NCBI GenBank assembly: GCA_002746535.1
Contig: NVWA01000019.1
Span: 1 to 64,000, forward strand
Direction: 5' to 3'
DNA: 64,000 nucleotides
DNA from: Planctomycetota bacterium
GTDB lineage: Bacteria > Planctomycetota > GCA-2746535
Shown here one piece after another: positions 56,285 through 64,000 of this stretch. Position numbers and translations under genes: made by a program. Position 1 is the stretch's first letter. Each line of letters opens with the position of its first letter. The notes under the pieces were generated by a model. It had not been told where the DNA came from, did no database searches, and saw nothing but the letters and a program-made list of their open reading frames with translations.

Positions 56285-56788
56285 ATGAAAAAAGTTGGTA
56301 TTGTAATGGGTAGTGATTCAGATTTTTCTTTTTTAGAAGATACTGTTAAAACATTAAAAAAATTCGGAATTCCATATGATGCGTCTGTAATTTCTGCTCA
56401 TAGAAACCCAGATAAATTACATGATTGGGCTGCTTCGTTGTTGTCAGAAGGTTATGGTGTTCTTATTGCCGCAGCTGGTGGGGCAGCACATTTGCCTGGT
56501 GTTTTGGCTGCACAAACGCCATTGCCAGTAATTGGTGTGCCGGTTCCAAATGGTCCTTTGAATGGTGTCGATGCCTTATATAGTATATGTCAAATGCCAG
56601 CAGGTATTCCTGTTGCTACAGTAGGTGTTGGTTTGGGTGGTGCTGTAAATGCCGCCGTTCTTGCAGCAAAAATATTAGCTGTAAATGATGAAGACCTTAT
56701 GAATAAAGTAATAGAATATAAAAATGAATTAAAAGTAAAGAATGATTTGAAGAATGATTCTTTGCAGGAAAAATTAAAGAACCTTTAA
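56285..56788 (+). CDS. purE: N5-carboxyaminoimidazole ribonucleotide mutase
   Basis: 167 residues, class I PurE. Converts N5-CAIR to CAIR, the substrate of PurC upstream. Motifs: GSDSDFSFL, SAHRNPDKL and AAAGGAAHLPGVLAAQTPLPVIGVP (pieces), GVGLGGAVNAA. A class I enzyme needs PurK to supply N5-CAIR; purK is not in the window. AGG precedes the ATG and 23 bases separate it from purC. Confidence 0.95.
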   Translation: MKKVGIVMGSDSDFSFLEDTVKTLKKFGIPYDASVISAHRNPDKLHDWAASLLSEGYGVLIAAAGGAAHLPGVLAAQTPLPVIGVPVPNGPLNGVDALYSICQMPAGIPVATVGVGLGGAVNAAVLAAKILAVNDEDLMNKVIEYKNELKVKNDLKNDSLQEKLKNL

Positions 56789-56791
56789 TTG

Positions 56792-56828
56792 TTAATAGCC
56801 GGATATTATTTTAATTGAAGGCTATTAA
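56792..56828. terminator. Stem-loop between convergent purE and small membrane protein
   Basis: TTAATAGCC (56792-56800) and GGCTATTAA (56820-56828) form a perfect 9-pair stem with a 19-base loop, in the 17-base gap and the end of the opposite gene. No clear U-tract follows on either strand, so it may be an mRNA-end stabiliser rather than a strong intrinsic terminator. Confidence 0.45.
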
Positions 56829-57405
56829 AAAACCTAGCAACGTTCTTGTTGTTATTTACCTTATTTTCTTCTGATGCTATTACTGCAACAATAATAAATT
56901 CGCCTCTCCAATAGTAAACCCTACACCACATGTATTGATCACCTTTAATTTTTAATTCACTACATAAGTATTCATCTCTTTGTAAGTAATCTTTATATAT
57001 CACCTTAGCTTTGGAATCCTTTATATTAGCAATTTTTAATAATTTCGTTATGTCCATTGTGTTGATAATTTTAAATTTCTTCTTTTGTGAATAGAATAAA
57101 GATAAGTATGGATAAGGCTGTTCTCGCTGAAAAATAATAAATTTGACACCATCTTCCATTGAGATATGTTCGAAATTATAATCACCACTGGAGCCAATCT
57201 TATTTTTTTTTGGATTTTCAGGAAAATCAATTTCAAATGGTATTGCCGGTTTGCTTGAATAGAAATCGGCAATTATGGCAACAGCTATTGCTGCGACTAT
57301 AAAAAGAGGGATTGCTATGGCAAGGAATATTGAGAGGTAGTTTCTAGGAGTATAATATTCATACTCGTATTCATCCTCATCATCTTCTTTTTTGTTCTTT
57401 ACCAT
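56806..57405 (-). CDS. Single-pass membrane protein of unknown function
   Basis: 199 residues. An acidic, tyrosine-rich N-terminus (DEDEYEYEYY), one membrane helix (about 25-50), then a soluble domain of mixed strands, probably outside the membrane. It ends ARFFNSLQLK. No family recognised. It starts 17 bases after the radical SAM maturase stop and is presumably co-transcribed with it. Confidence 0.65.
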   Translation of the reverse strand: MVKNKKEDDEDEYEYEYYTPRNYLSIFLAIAIPLFIVAAIAVAIIADFYSSKPAIPFEIDFPENPKKNKIGSSGDYNFEHISMEDGVKFIIFQREQPYPYLSLFYSQKKKFKIINTMDITKLLKIANIKDSKAKVIYKDYLQRDEYLCSELKIKGDQYMWCRVYYWRGEFIIVAVIASEENKVNNNKNVARFFNSLQLK

Positions 57406-57422
57406 TTACTAAATAATAGTCC

Positions 57423-58670
57423 TTATTTTTTGCCACAACATTGTTTGAATTTTTTGCCGCTACCACATGGGCAAGGGGAGTTTCTTTTGGGTGCCTCTTG
57501 TTCCTTCCCAAGCACTTTATAGTCTGAAAGAGGTCTGCCATTTTTATAGCAATAAGCAATTTTATCTAATGTTGGTAATGTGTGCTTATAAAGTGTTTTG
57601 TAGGATGCACATAGATAATTATCGCCCCACAATTTAGTTTCTGTATCTATGTACCTGTCTTTTGGACAACCTCCATAGCAAAATTTTAAATATTCACATT
57701 CTTGACAATCCTTTGGAAGAGTGGTTAGTTTATCCATGCCAAACTTTTTTTGAAATTCACCGTCAATTACTTCTGTAAAACTAGAATTGTTTACATTGCC
57801 GATTAAATGTTCTTCGTCAACAAAGTGGTCACATGAATATAAATCGCCGTTGTGTTCTATGGCAAGACAGTTACCGCAGGTTTGTGAATGAACACATAAT
57901 GATGTGGGCTGACCGAGTAGAATTCCAAGAAGCATATCGAAATGTTGTACTGAAATTTTTCCATAATCTTCTTTTTCTAACCAACGATCGAAAACACCAT
58001 TTAGAAAATTTCCAAATTGTTCTTTACCTGTAGAGAATTCCAAAACGCCTTTTCTCTCTTCATCAAATACAACAATTGGAATAAACTGAAGGTAAGTTGA
58101 CCCAATATCTGTTAAAAAATCATAAACTTCTATGGGGTAATCTCCATTGTTTTCTTGAATCACAGTTAGCGTATTAAATTCAACATTATTATTTTTTAAA
58201 TGTTCTAAGCCCTCTAATACTTTGTGAAAAGTTGGCTCTCTATTTTTACTTAATCTATATTTATCATGCATTTCTTGAGGGCCATCAATACTTAACCCAA
58301 TTAAAAAATTATTGTCACTTAAAAATTTACCCCATTCATCATTAATTAAAGTTGCATTCGTTTGTAATGCATTTGAAATTTCCATGCTTGGACGTTTATA
58401 TTTTTCCTGAATTTTTATAGCTTTCCTGAAAAAATTAACTCCCATTAATGTTGGTTCACCACCTTGCCAACCAAAATTTACTTCTTGAGTTCCGTAGGGT
58501 TGTGATTCAATATATTGTTTGATGTAATTATCTAAGGTTTCATCATTCATTTTAAATTGATTATTTTTTGGATAAAGCTCTTCTTTTTCAAGATAAAAAC
58601 AATAATCACAATCAAGATTACATATCGCACCTGTAGGTTTAGCTAATATATGGAATGGTTTGCTTGTCAT
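57423..58670 (-). CDS. Anaerobic sulfatase-maturating enzyme family radical SAM protein with SEC-C tail
   Basis: 415 residues. Radical SAM SPASM enzyme of the anSME type, which converts Cys or Ser of sulfatases to formylglycine. Cluster Cys17, Cys21, Cys24 in CNLDCDYC after the family opening FHILAKPTGAI; the SPASM domain has the expected cysteines (CGNC, YSCDH, CQECEYLKFCYGGC). The C-terminal 18 residues are a SEC-C zinc motif (SPCPCGSGKKFKQCCG), an extra module on the usual anSME. No sulfatase is encoded here, so its target may be distant or different. Divergent from the esterase. Confidence 0.88.
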   Translation of the reverse strand: MTSKPFHILAKPTGAICNLDCDYCFYLEKEELYPKNNQFKMNDETLDNYIKQYIESQPYGTQEVNFGWQGGEPTLMGVNFFRKAIKIQEKYKRPSMEISNALQTNATLINDEWGKFLSDNNFLIGLSIDGPQEMHDKYRLSKNREPTFHKVLEGLEHLKNNNVEFNTLTVIQENNGDYPIEVYDFLTDIGSTYLQFIPIVVFDEERKGVLEFSTGKEQFGNFLNGVFDRWLEKEDYGKISVQHFDMLLGILLGQPTSLCVHSQTCGNCLAIEHNGDLYSCDHFVDEEHLIGNVNNSSFTEVIDGEFQKKFGMDKLTTLPKDCQECEYLKFCYGGCPKDRYIDTETKLWGDNYLCASYKTLYKHTLPTLDKIAYCYKNGRPLSDYKVLGKEQEAPKRNSPCPCGSGKKFKQCCGKK

Positions 58671-58719
58671 AATAAACTCTTCAAAAATTAAATAAGTATT
58701 CTGTTTCAGCGAATCACCA

Positions 58720-58747
58720 ATTATACTAATTGTGCAGTAATCATAAA
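58720..58747 (-). promoter_or_regulatory. Candidate promoter of the radical SAM maturase gene
   Basis: On the minus strand, a perfect TATAAT (58725-58720) lies 16 bases from a poor -35 TTTATG (58747-58742), about 50 bases before the ATG. Confidence 0.35.
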
Positions 58748-58840
58748 TAAAATTATGGGATATTTATAGCAACCATAAGTGATATTATGTGTATACTGGT
58801 CAATAAAAAAAGAGTAAATAATTAATATATAGGTGTTCAA

Positions 58841-59623
58841 ATGGCATTTTTGGAATGTAAATTTTTTTCAGATGTGTTAGGTTTGTCAACAGCATTTAAT
58901 GTCATATATCCTGAAAAAGTAGAAAAACAAATTGGATTGGTAAGCAATAATTCGATTGGAGACGTACCAGTACTATATTTGTTACATGGTGCTAGTGATG
59001 ATCATACCGTTTGGGCCAGACGAACATCCATTGAGCGATACGTTGCCAATAAGAATTTATGCGTTGTGATGCCAAACGCTGATTTGAGCTATTATACAGA
59101 TATGAAAAATGGGAGAAATTATTTTAAATATATATGTGAAGAACTTCCAGAGACAATCAAACAAACTTTTAATATATCTAATAGAAAAAGCGATACCTTT
59201 ATTGCTGGTTTATCTATGGGCGGTTATGGCGCCTTTAAAGCAGCTTTAACATACCCAGATAAGTATTGTGCAGCTGCAAGCTTATCAGGTGTCGTCGATA
59301 TTGTTGATCAAATAAATAAATGGGATGAAGATCGAATCAAAATCTTGGAAAATATTTTTGGTGATATGAATAAAATTCAAGGGTCTAAAAATGATTTATA
59401 TACTTTGCTTGATCGTGTACCCAATGTTAAATCTTTAAAATTATTCCAGTGTTGCGGTCTTGATGATTTTCTGTATGAAGGAAATATAAAGTTTAAAGGT
59501 ATTGTAGAAAAATTAAAATTAGATTTCCATTTTGAGGATGGACCAGGAAATCATGAGTGGGGGTATTGGGATACGATGATACAGAAAGTAATTGATTGGT
59601 TACCCATATCAAAAGATATTTAA
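58841..59623 (+). CDS. Esterase of the EstD/S-formylglutathione hydrolase-like family
   Basis: 260 residues with no signal peptide. Alpha/beta-hydrolase: VLYLLHGASDDHTVW (oxyanion region), nucleophile Ser125 in GLSMGGYGAF, an Asp in CGLDDFLYEG and the final His in GNHEWGYWD. Closest to tributyrin esterase/FrmB-type proteins; no formaldehyde pathway is encoded nearby. TATAGGTGTTCAA precedes the ATG. It stands alone between divergent and convergent genes. Confidence 0.85.
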   Translation: MAFLECKFFSDVLGLSTAFNVIYPEKVEKQIGLVSNNSIGDVPVLYLLHGASDDHTVWARRTSIERYVANKNLCVVMPNADLSYYTDMKNGRNYFKYICEELPETIKQTFNISNRKSDTFIAGLSMGGYGAFKAALTYPDKYCAAASLSGVVDIVDQINKWDEDRIKILENIFGDMNKIQGSKNDLYTLLDRVPNVKSLKLFQCCGLDDFLYEGNIKFKGIVEKLKLDFHFEDGPGNHEWGYWDTMIQKVIDWLPISKDI

Positions 59624-59637
59624 TTTATATTGTTCTT

Positions 59638-60108
59638 CTATTTTTTTTCACGTAATTTTTGAAAAAATTCAGACAACAAAGAACCGCATTCCATTTCAAG
59701 AACTTTATCAATGATCTCAACTTTGTGATTCCATTTTGGATATTGAGGAATATTTAAATGGGAGGTGCAGGCGCCTCCTTTTATATCTTCGGCACCGTAA
59801 ACTAACTTTGGAATCCGAGACAATACCAAGGCTCCTGCACACATTGGGCAGGGCTCTAATGTAACATACAGAGTCGTATCTATTAATCGCCAGCTTTCTA
59901 AAGCAGAAGAGGCTTGGGTGATTGCAATCATTTCGGCATGAGCTGTGGGGTCTTTTAGTGCTTCTCTTTGGTTGTGAGCGCGGGCAATAATTTCATTTTT
60001 ATGAACAATTATACAACCTATTGGTACTTCATCCTCAGCTAAAGCTTTTCGAGCTTCTCTGATAGCTTCGCGCATATAATATGAATGATCTTTATTTTTA
60101 GGAAACAT
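59638..60108 (-). CDS. tadA: tRNA adenosine(34) deaminase
   Basis: 156 residues. Deaminates A34 to inosine in tRNA-Arg(ACG). Zinc and catalytic motifs: HAEM (His57, Glu59) and PCPMCAGAL (Cys87, Cys90); also DEVPIGCIIVHKNEIIARAHNQRE. Essential in most bacteria. Its ATG overlaps the ispE stop by 11 bases, implying coupling. Confidence 0.93.
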   Translation of the reverse strand: MFPKNKDHSYYMREAIREARKALAEDEVPIGCIIVHKNEIIARAHNQREALKDPTAHAEMIAITQASSALESWRLIDTTLYVTLEPCPMCAGALVLSRIPKLVYGAEDIKGGACTSHLNIPQYPKWNHKVEIIDKVLEMECGSLLSEFFQKLREKK

Positions 60109-60907
60109 GGCAGCCCTGATAATTAAAATGAGATTTTATTATAGTACAATTAGCAATTTTATTCAGAAGATTCAACTCTTCAGTTTTGATTTCATCTATA
60201 AGGGTGAATAGTGTACTACCGCTTCCAGACATGAATATTTCGTTTTGAATTATTTGAGATACTTGGTCTTTTATTTCATATATTTCGGGGAAAAGTTTTA
60301 GAGAAATTTCTTCTAAATGATTATTTTTATCTGATGGTGAAAATTCATAAGCCTTGAATATTTTTTCTGTGGGCACATGTATTTTTGGTAGTATTAGTAT
60401 TATATTTTGTGTCTTATTTTGATTGTTGATTTCTTTAATATTTTCTCCACGTCCTGTACATATGCATTGACCTCCGAAAAGAAAAAATGCCGTATCAGAA
60501 CCAAGTTTAATTGCTAAATCATAAAGTTCTTCTCTATTTAAAGGCGAATCGAAAAACACATTTAAGCCTTTTAATGTTGCCACGGCATTTGAAGAGCCGC
60601 CGCCTAAACCGCTACCACATGGAATATTTTTTATTAATTTAATCTGGATTGTATTCTTTAATTTTGTAGATTTTGTTTTATCTAGAAATAAGTCGGTTGC
60701 TTTATTAATTAAATTGTCTTTTGGGTTGCCAGGTATGGGTATGCCTTCACAATTTAGTTGATATTGACCATTTGATTTAGATATGGTTAGTACGTCTTTT
60801 AAAGATATCTCCTGCATAATGGTTTCAATCTCATGAAAACCATCATGTCTTTTACCAATAATTTTTAATTTTAAATTAATTTTTGCAGGAGACGAAATTT
60901 CGAACAT
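60098..60907 (-). CDS. ispE: 4-diphosphocytidyl-2-C-methyl-D-erythritol kinase
   Basis: 269 residues from the ATG at 60907 (a TTG two codons earlier is less likely). GHMP kinase of the MEP isoprenoid pathway. Motifs: PAKINLKLKIIGKRHDGFHEI, the ATP-binding PCGSGLGGGSSNAVATL and MSGSGSTLF near the end. Shows that isoprenoids are made by the MEP route. It overlaps tadA and begins 11 bases after the beta-barrel gene stop. Confidence 0.94.
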   Translation of the reverse strand: MFEISSPAKINLKLKIIGKRHDGFHEIETIMQEISLKDVLTISKSNGQYQLNCEGIPIPGNPKDNLINKATDLFLDKTKSTKLKNTIQIKLIKNIPCGSGLGGGSSNAVATLKGLNVFFDSPLNREELYDLAIKLGSDTAFFLFGGQCICTGRGENIKEINNQNKTQNIILILPKIHVPTEKIFKAYEFSPSDKNNHLEEISLKLFPEIYEIKDQVSQIIQNEIFMSGSGSTLFTLIDEIKTEELNLLNKIANCTIIKSHFNYQGCHVS

Positions 60908-60918
60908 ACGCAATTACT

Positions 60919-61971
60919 CTAAAGTAGCATATCCCAACCAAATGTGATTGAAAAATAAATTTGACCGTAAGGATTATCAAATTTTGAAGCAGATTTTTTA
61001 TTATAGATAAGTGGAATTTCACCAGCAAGAAAATTTGAGTTTGCCCATCCTCCTATTGTTATGGCAGTATTGTTAAAGACAAAAAAATGAAATGCAATAT
61101 CTAGTTTATTGGAATTTTTTTCATTGCTTCCGGCAAAATTGTTATCATTAAAATCTCTATTGTAATAGCCGTGTTGAAATTCTAATGTTGCTAAACACCA
61201 TTCAGCTGCTTGATAAAATAATCCGAAACCTGCCTTATATGACCATTCATCATATGCGAAGTCATCTTTTAATTTTTGAAATTGCCCAATTTGTAAACTG
61301 GTCTGAAATTCAGAATCAACCATAGTTAAGCTGAATTTATGAAATGAATAAATTAAAAGATTATCCGTTACTATTTTTCCAAAATGAATTCCTACATAAT
61401 AATTTTGATCATTTAATCCGCCAACAGTTAATGATTCTGGTGGAGAAAACGATTGTTGAATTTCAATGTCACCTAAAGTAAAGGTGATTGCATTTATATC
61501 ACCAGTTATATTATTTGCTATGTGGGTATCTGCTCCAAATGAAAAGGAAATCGCAGGTAAATTTTCAAATTCGGATAATGCTAAAACTTTTAATTCGAAT
61601 CCGTAATGTTGAATTTCAGCTTCTGATTTTCCTATCTCTATTAGATTCACTCCAAAAGTTAATTTGGTTGCAAAACGTTTAGAGATGCCAAAATTGATAG
61701 TCGTGTCATATGATTGCCAATCTCCAAAGTCACTAAATTGTGTTAAATCAATGCTGGCAGATTCCGCAATATCTTGTTTAAAATTAAAGACATCAATTTG
61801 GTCGTTGATTGCACCCGCTTTAAAACTGAGTTCAACTTGGCCTTTTTCTAAGATATGAGCAAGCTCAAAATCTTTTATCAATTGTAAATAAAAAGAATCT
61901 TGTGCTTTCAAATAGATATTTTGCATTAGAAATATTAAGAATATTCCAATGATTTTTGATTTGAGTTTCAT
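60919..61971 (-). CDS. Predicted outer-membrane beta-barrel protein
   Basis: 350 residues with a signal peptide ending at LKAQD. The mature chain alternates short hydrophobic strands with Asn/Asp-Gly turns (TKLTFGVNLIEIG, YYVGIHFGK, AEWCLATLEFQHG) and ends in a strand of the type GQIYFSITFGWDMLL, as outer-membrane barrels do. I cannot name the family; porin-like or poly-sugar export channels are possible. First of the beta-barrel-ispE-tadA minus-strand group. Confidence 0.6.
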   Translation of the reverse strand: MKLKSKIIGIFLIFLMQNIYLKAQDSFYLQLIKDFELAHILEKGQVELSFKAGAINDQIDVFNFKQDIAESASIDLTQFSDFGDWQSYDTTINFGISKRFATKLTFGVNLIEIGKSEAEIQHYGFELKVLALSEFENLPAISFSFGADTHIANNITGDINAITFTLGDIEIQQSFSPPESLTVGGLNDQNYYVGIHFGKIVTDNLLIYSFHKFSLTMVDSEFQTSLQIGQFQKLKDDFAYDEWSYKAGFGLFYQAAEWCLATLEFQHGYYNRDFNDNNFAGSNEKNSNKLDIAFHFFVFNNTAITIGGWANSNFLAGEIPLIYNKKSASKFDNPYGQIYFSITFGWDMLL

Positions 61972-62287
61972 TGAGGTCTATTTAATTAAGTCGAGTTTTA
62001 AAAAGGGATACCATAGTACAAAAAGAATTTAATTGTCAAAATGTTAAGACATAAATTGTAACCTTTTTGGCTATACATGGTTTGTGTCATTAAAATGGCT
62101 TTTAATTTGCTCATTATGTTCATGGAAAAGGTGTATTAAGAAGGAATTATGGGCAATATGATGCTAATTTTCATTAAGTTCATTTATTTTACTCTTAAAA
62201 ATAGGATTAAATGTGTAAAATATTCAGGTACTAGTGAGCAATTTTTACACACTTTTGTTAAATTATCTTGAAAGGATCGAACCCATT
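61972..62287. other. Gene-poor stretch upstream of cpaB
   Basis: 316 bases separating the divergent beta-barrel gene and cpaB. It contains a short possible reading frame at 62149-62271. No clear promoter was found, and no Flp pilin was recognised. Confidence 0.5.
62149..62271 (+). CDS. Possible 40-residue leader peptide or small protein
   Basis: ATG at 62149 just after AAGAAGGA, ending TGA at 62271, 16 bases before the preferred cpaB start. The product is hydrophobic at its N-terminus (MMLIFIKFIYF), then basic. It lacks the GxxxxEY processing motif of Flp pilins. It may be chance. Confidence 0.2.
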   Translation: MGNMMLIFIKFIYFTLKNRIKCVKYSGTSEQFLHTFVKLS

Positions 62288-63127
62288 ATGAACAGTAAAT
62301 TTGCTTTAATAATAGCGATAATATTAGGTGCCTTTAGTGCTATTGCGATCAAAAACTACATTAATAATATCGAGAAAAAAGTAGCCGCACCAAAAAAACA
62401 GCAATCTTTTTTAGTTGCTAAAATGACACTAAAACCCGGACAAAGAATTAAAGCCAGTGATCTGGATGTTCACGAAATGCCAAGAGAATTTTTCGACAGA
62501 AAAAATATGATGACGAGGGAAGATTCTACAGCTGTAATTGGCCAAACAATTTATTACGAAGTTAAAAAAGGTTCTATCATATTGAGAGCACATTTCAAAC
62601 CAGCTGGCACAGGTGTCGGATCAGGTAGTATCATCAAAAGAAAATCAGGAGTAATTTCATTAGGTCCAGGTGAAAGGGCTATCTCATTAAAAGTAGATGG
62701 TTTAACCGGTGTAGCAATGTTATTAAAACCAAGTGAATTTGTCGACATATACTGGACAGGTGGTGCAGATGCAGAGTCTGCAAAATTACTAGGACTGAAG
62801 CCATCTTCAAGTGGTGGAGGAAGTGATAAAGTTTCATTTTTACTTTTATCGGATGTACAAGTCTTAGCATTGGATAATCGTACTCATTTAACACCTCGGC
62901 AATTTGGAAATAGAATTGTCCAGCCTAAAGCTAATTACAGTTCAATTACTGTAAGATGTCGTTCTTATGAAGAAGCCAAGTTATTAATTCAGGCTCAAGT
63001 ATCAGGAAGATTAACAATGGCTAAAAAAGGAAATGACCATAATGTAGTTGATGATGATACCGCATTAAATGTGCCTAAAATGATTATGCTGTCTCGTAAA
63101 GCTAACAATATTAGAAGTAAGCATTAG
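62288..63127 (+). CDS. cpaB: Flp/Tad pilus assembly protein CpaB (RcpC)
   Basis: 279 residues from the ATG at 62288 (AAAGGA 11 bases upstream). A GTG at 62234 gives an 18-residue longer form whose extra part looks unlike a signal sequence. One N-terminal membrane helix, then a SAF domain (FLVAKMTLKPGQRIKASDLD) and the CpaB core (PGERAISLKVDG, LLKPSEFVDIYWTGG). CpaB stabilises the Tad pilus secretin in the periplasm. An ATPase gene follows after 11 bases. Confidence 0.88.
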   Translation: MNSKFALIIAIILGAFSAIAIKNYINNIEKKVAAPKKQQSFLVAKMTLKPGQRIKASDLDVHEMPREFFDRKNMMTREDSTAVIGQTIYYEVKKGSIILRAHFKPAGTGVGSGSIIKRKSGVISLGPGERAISLKVDGLTGVAMLLKPSEFVDIYWTGGADAESAKLLGLKPSSSGGGSDKVSFLLLSDVQVLALDNRTHLTPRQFGNRIVQPKANYSSITVRCRSYEEAKLLIQAQVSGRLTMAKKGNDHNVVDDDTALNVPKMIMLSRKANNIRSKH

Positions 63128-63138
63128 GAGTCTGATTA

Positions 63139-64000
63139 TATGGCTTACATTTTAGTTAAAGAAAATGGTTCTGAGCAAAAAGTAGATATTACCGGAAACA
63201 TATCTATTGGAAAAAAATCCGATAATAATATTGTGTTGAAGGAAATCACATCATCAAGGCGCCATTGTAATATAATTTCAAGTAATAATTCATTTGCACT
63301 AGAAGATTTGGGTAGTCGCAATGGTACATTTCTTAATGGTCGAAAAATTGGCACCAGAGAGATTCTGAAAAATGGTGATATTATCCAGATTGGTAAATGT
63401 TATATCAAGTTTCTCAATGTAAAAAATAATGGTGCAGCTGAAATTGTTCCTGAAAGAGATTCACAATTAAAAACTATTGTTGAATCTAAGGATGCGAAAA
63501 GCCAAAAACCAAAAGAATTATCACCGCAACAGGTTGCCGCAGCAAAAAAACATTTAGAGCTTAAAAAGGTTCTTCATGAAAAGTTGCTCGATAAGTTAGA
63601 TTTGAAAAAAATGGGCGGTGATGTTTCTGATGAACAATTAAGAAAGCAAACAGCAGCTGCCCTAGAAGAATTAATTCGAACGGAAAATATTGTCCCGCCC
63701 ACAGTAAATAAAAAAGGTTTAATAAAAGAAATCACGGATGAATCCGTAGGCCTTGGCCCTCTCGAAGATTTATTGGCTGATGACGATATAGATGAAATTA
63801 TGGTCAATAATTTTGATCTGATTTATGTTGAAAAAAAGGGTAAAATTGAAATTACAGATAAATGGTTTACCAGTAATGAGCAAGTTATACAAGCGATTAG
63901 ACGAATCATCGCTCCTTTAGGTAGAAGGATTGATGAAACATCACCTTTAGTTGATGCCCGTTTAAAAGATGGTAGTCGGGTCAACGCAATTATTAGTCCC
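63139..64000 (+). CDS. cpaF: FHA-domain CpaF-like secretion ATPase (cut by window end)
   Basis: 287 codons present with no stop before the window end. N-terminal FHA domain (about 1-95): SIGKKSDNNIVL, SSRRH and DLGSRNGTFLNGRKI, the phosphothreonine-binding pattern. A basic helical linker follows (about 100-170), then the start of the CpaF/TadA type II secretion ATPase: LGPLEDLLADDDIDEIMVNN and RRIIAPLGRRIDETSPLVDARL. The Walker boxes lie beyond the end. FHA ties pilus assembly to Ser/Thr phosphorylation. AGGAG is 13 bases upstream of the ATG. Confidence 0.88.

Noticed and set aside
1-64000. tRNA, rRNA, CRISPR, prophage or intact IS elements
   Set aside because: Intergenic regions were read for cloverleaf ends, regularly spaced repeats, transposase or integrase genes and phage proteins; none was seen.

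Overview
The window is AT-rich DNA from a diderm bacterium. An LPS-export permease, a predicted outer-membrane beta-barrel and many signal peptides indicate an outer membrane. The secreted protein repertoire points to the PVC group, most likely a low-GC planctomycete-type lineage. The markers are PQQ-type propellers fused to TPRs, squalene-cyclase-like toroids, NPCBM, HEAT+VWA proteins, a HEAT-like FKVREEAT motif, a receptor-like Ser/Thr kinase, and a FHA-CpaF fusion. This assignment rests on family knowledge; no rRNA is present to test it. I found no tRNA, rRNA, CRISPR array, prophage or intact insertion sequence. Gene density is high, and GTG/TTG starts are common.

Layout. 1-5.6 kb: minus-strand secreted or membrane proteins (Kelch propeller, polytopic spermidine-synthase-like protein, TPR protein). 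5.6-8.9 kb: tig-clpP-clpX, the cytosolic folding and proteolysis operon, behind a good sigma70-type promoter. 9-12.5 kb: an LptF/LptG permease, a zinc-ribbon membrane protein and a membrane-anchored toroid protein, with two hairpin terminators. 12.7-20.6 kb: a plus-strand operon folK-panC-Ser/Thr kinase-proB-argJ followed by a secreted CehA/McbA-like protein. 20.9-24.7 kb: a tandem-FKBP secreted isomerase, then cysM-rhodanese-OsmC, then a secreted unknown.

24.9-50.1 kb is the striking part: about fifteen plus-strand genes with overlaps or very short gaps, behind one strong promoter with a leader of about 140 nt. It encodes a double-propeller/TPR protein, a secreted toroid, a BatA-like VWA protein, a second VWA membrane protein, a DUF4175-like membrane protein, a charged coiled-coil protein and a TPR protein with a dead esterase-like domain. 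These are followed by an NPCBM protein, MoxR ATPase, DUF58 protein, one catalytically intact HtrA-like protease, two HtrA-like proteins that have lost the whole catalytic triad, a HEAT+VWA protein and a small membrane protein. I read it as an expanded MoxR/DUF58/VWA machine acting at the cell envelope: a cytosolic AAA+ chaperone pair, VWA membrane proteins, and a periplasmic set of scaffold and protease-like proteins. Its function is unknown.

50.1-53.8 kb (minus): SGNH hydrolase, panB, a transglutaminase-like protein and a DUF368 polyprenyl-phosphate carrier. 54-56.8 kb: miaB-purC-purE. 56.8-62 kb: an anSME-type radical SAM maturase with a SEC-C tail, a small membrane protein, an esterase, and tadA, ispE and an outer-membrane-like beta-barrel. 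62.1-64 kb: the start of a Tad/Flp pilus locus (cpaB, then FHA-cpaF cut by the window end).
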